DNA of 64,000 nt from Atlanticothrix silvestris CENA357. Lineage in GTDB: Bacteria > Cyanobacteriota > Cyanobacteriia > Cyanobacteriales > Nostocaceae. Below are positions 63,273 to 64,000 of this stretch, piece by piece. The notes under the pieces were generated by a model. It searched no databases and was not told the DNA's origin. It was given only the letters and a program-made list of their open reading frames with translations. Location: assembly GCF_016056295.1 (NCBI RefSeq), contig NZ_JAECZB010000049.1:1-64000 (forward strand), read 5' to 3'. Position 1 is the first letter of the stretch. Each line of letters begins with the position of its first letter. The translations under genes and the position numbers were made by a program.

Positions 63273-64000
63273 GTGACTGTGAGCTTGTCTGTTGCTAAAT
63301 CTTATCGCCAACCCTGGCCTGGGCTGATAGAAGCCTATCGCGAGTACTTACCTGTTAGTGAAAAAACGCCTGTTGTAACTCTGCTAGAGGGCAACACTCC
63401 TCTAATTCCGGTGCCAGCGATCGCAGAACGCATTGGCAGACAAGTAAGTGTGTTTGTGAAATACGATGGTCTTAACCCCACTGGTAGCTTCAAAGACCGG
63501 GGAATGACTATGGCGATTTCTAAAGCTAAAGAAGCTGGGGCAAAAGCAGTAATTTGTGCTAGCACAGGCAACACCTCAGCAGCCGCAGCAGCTTATGCTA
63601 GGCGTGGGGGCATGAATGCTTTTGTACTGATTCCCGATGGATATGTAGCCCTGGGCAAGTTGGCACAAGCCTTGTTATATGGCGCAGAGGTATTGGCAAT
63701 CAAAGGTAATTTTGACCGAGCATTAGAAATTGTGTGCGAAATGGCTCAAAGCTATCCCATAACTTTGGTGAATTCAGTTAATCCCTACCGCCTAGAAGGG
63801 CAAAAAACTGGAGCCTTTGAAATTGTTGATGCCTTGGGTAATGCTCCAGACTGGTTGTGTATCCCGGTAGGTAATGCGGGAAATATCAGCGCATATTGGA
63901 TGGGGTTTTGTCAATATCATCAATTAGGTAAATGCGATCGCCTACCCAAAATGATGGGATTCCAAGCAGCAGGTGCAGCCCCCATTGTGAATGGCAAACC
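63273..64000 (+). CDS. thrC: Threonine synthase, N-terminal part (3' end outside window)
   Basis: The first 242 codons of a PLP-dependent threonine synthase, which turns O-phosphohomoserine into threonine. Visible are [20 protein letters not shown], the PLP-binding Lys74 in [28 protein letters not shown], and the phosphate-binding [11 protein letters not shown] near the window edge. About two thirds of the usual 360 residues are present. The chosen start is GTG at 63273; a second GTG at 63279 and the absence of a strong RBS leave the exact start open. Confidence 0.94.
   Translation, partial: MTVSLSVAKSYRQPWPGLIEAYREYLPVSEKTPVVTLLEGNTPLIPVPAIAERIGRQVSVFVKYDGLNPTGSFKDRGMTMAISKAKEAGAKAVICASTGNTSAAAAAYARRGGMNAFVLIPDGYVALGKLAQALLYGAEVLAIKGNFDRALEIVCEMAQSYPITLVNSVNPYRLEGQKTGAFEIVDALGNAPDWLCIPVGNAGNISAYWMGFCQYHQLGKCDRLPKMMGFQAAGAAPIVNGK

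Overview
The window looks like chromosomal DNA of a filamentous, probably heterocyst-forming cyanobacterium (Nostocales). It carries the end of psbA for photosystem II D1, a carotenoid desaturase of the CrtD type, the rbp-rpsU pair, the cyanobacterial 2-oxoglutarate decarboxylase / succinate-semialdehyde dehydrogenase pair, many GCGATCGC (HIP1) octamers, several heptameric short tandem repeats (STRRs) between genes, and large multi-PAS hybrid histidine kinases. No species is assigned.

Layout. 1-1129: psbA end and a GrpB-family protein. 1194-7941: a metal-homeostasis stretch with a Zn/Mn-binding lipoprotein (minus), a small Cys-motif secreted protein, a WD40 protein and COG0523 GTPase operon behind a perfect Zur-type palindrome, a CrtD-like desaturase and a ZIP transporter. 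7994-11154: VOC and SDR enzymes, a decayed remnant, and SelO. 11672-22008: signalling, with a CHASE/PAS/GAF hybrid kinase overlapping a REC-GGDEF regulator, the RNA-binding protein and S21 genes, and a PAS kinase with a REC-AraC regulator. 22100: an IS remnant.

22237-36585 is the most distinctive accessory region. It holds a secreted sedolisin-like peptidase, a Nif11-type double-glycine precursor with a glycine-zipper-like core, a second precursor broken by two compensating frameshifts, and then a plus-strand run of six or seven genes: a Cache-HAMP membrane protein without an output domain, a ParA/MinD-like ATPase, an unrecognised HExxH protein, a double cyclic-nucleotide-binding-domain protein, an HlyD-like adaptor, a C39-peptidase ABC exporter, and a second ABC subunit. 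I read this as an NHLP/Nif11-type bacteriocin maturation and export locus with unusual accessory genes and no recognisable RiPP tailoring enzyme.

36885-43926: tRNA-Ala(CGC), a methyltransferase/HAD operon behind a BlaI-type palindrome, rtcB interrupted by an HNH intein, a transposase remnant, a divergent marR/GNAT pair with two identical operators, a broken gene, and two small-domain hypothetical genes. 44440-46963: dnaK and hsp20. 47344-51306: a hybrid kinase with an N-terminal ribbon-helix-helix domain. 52738-58320: an HtrA protease, a half-size TSUP transporter, a formamidase-like enzyme, an AIM24 protein and ureG-ureF-ureE. 58412-64000: a vapBC-type toxin-antitoxin pair, the SSADH/2-OGDC pair that closes the cyanobacterial TCA cycle, a tiny 11-codon reading frame with an ideal ribosome binding site, and the start of threonine synthase.

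All product names rest on motif recognition by eye. No database or alignment was run.
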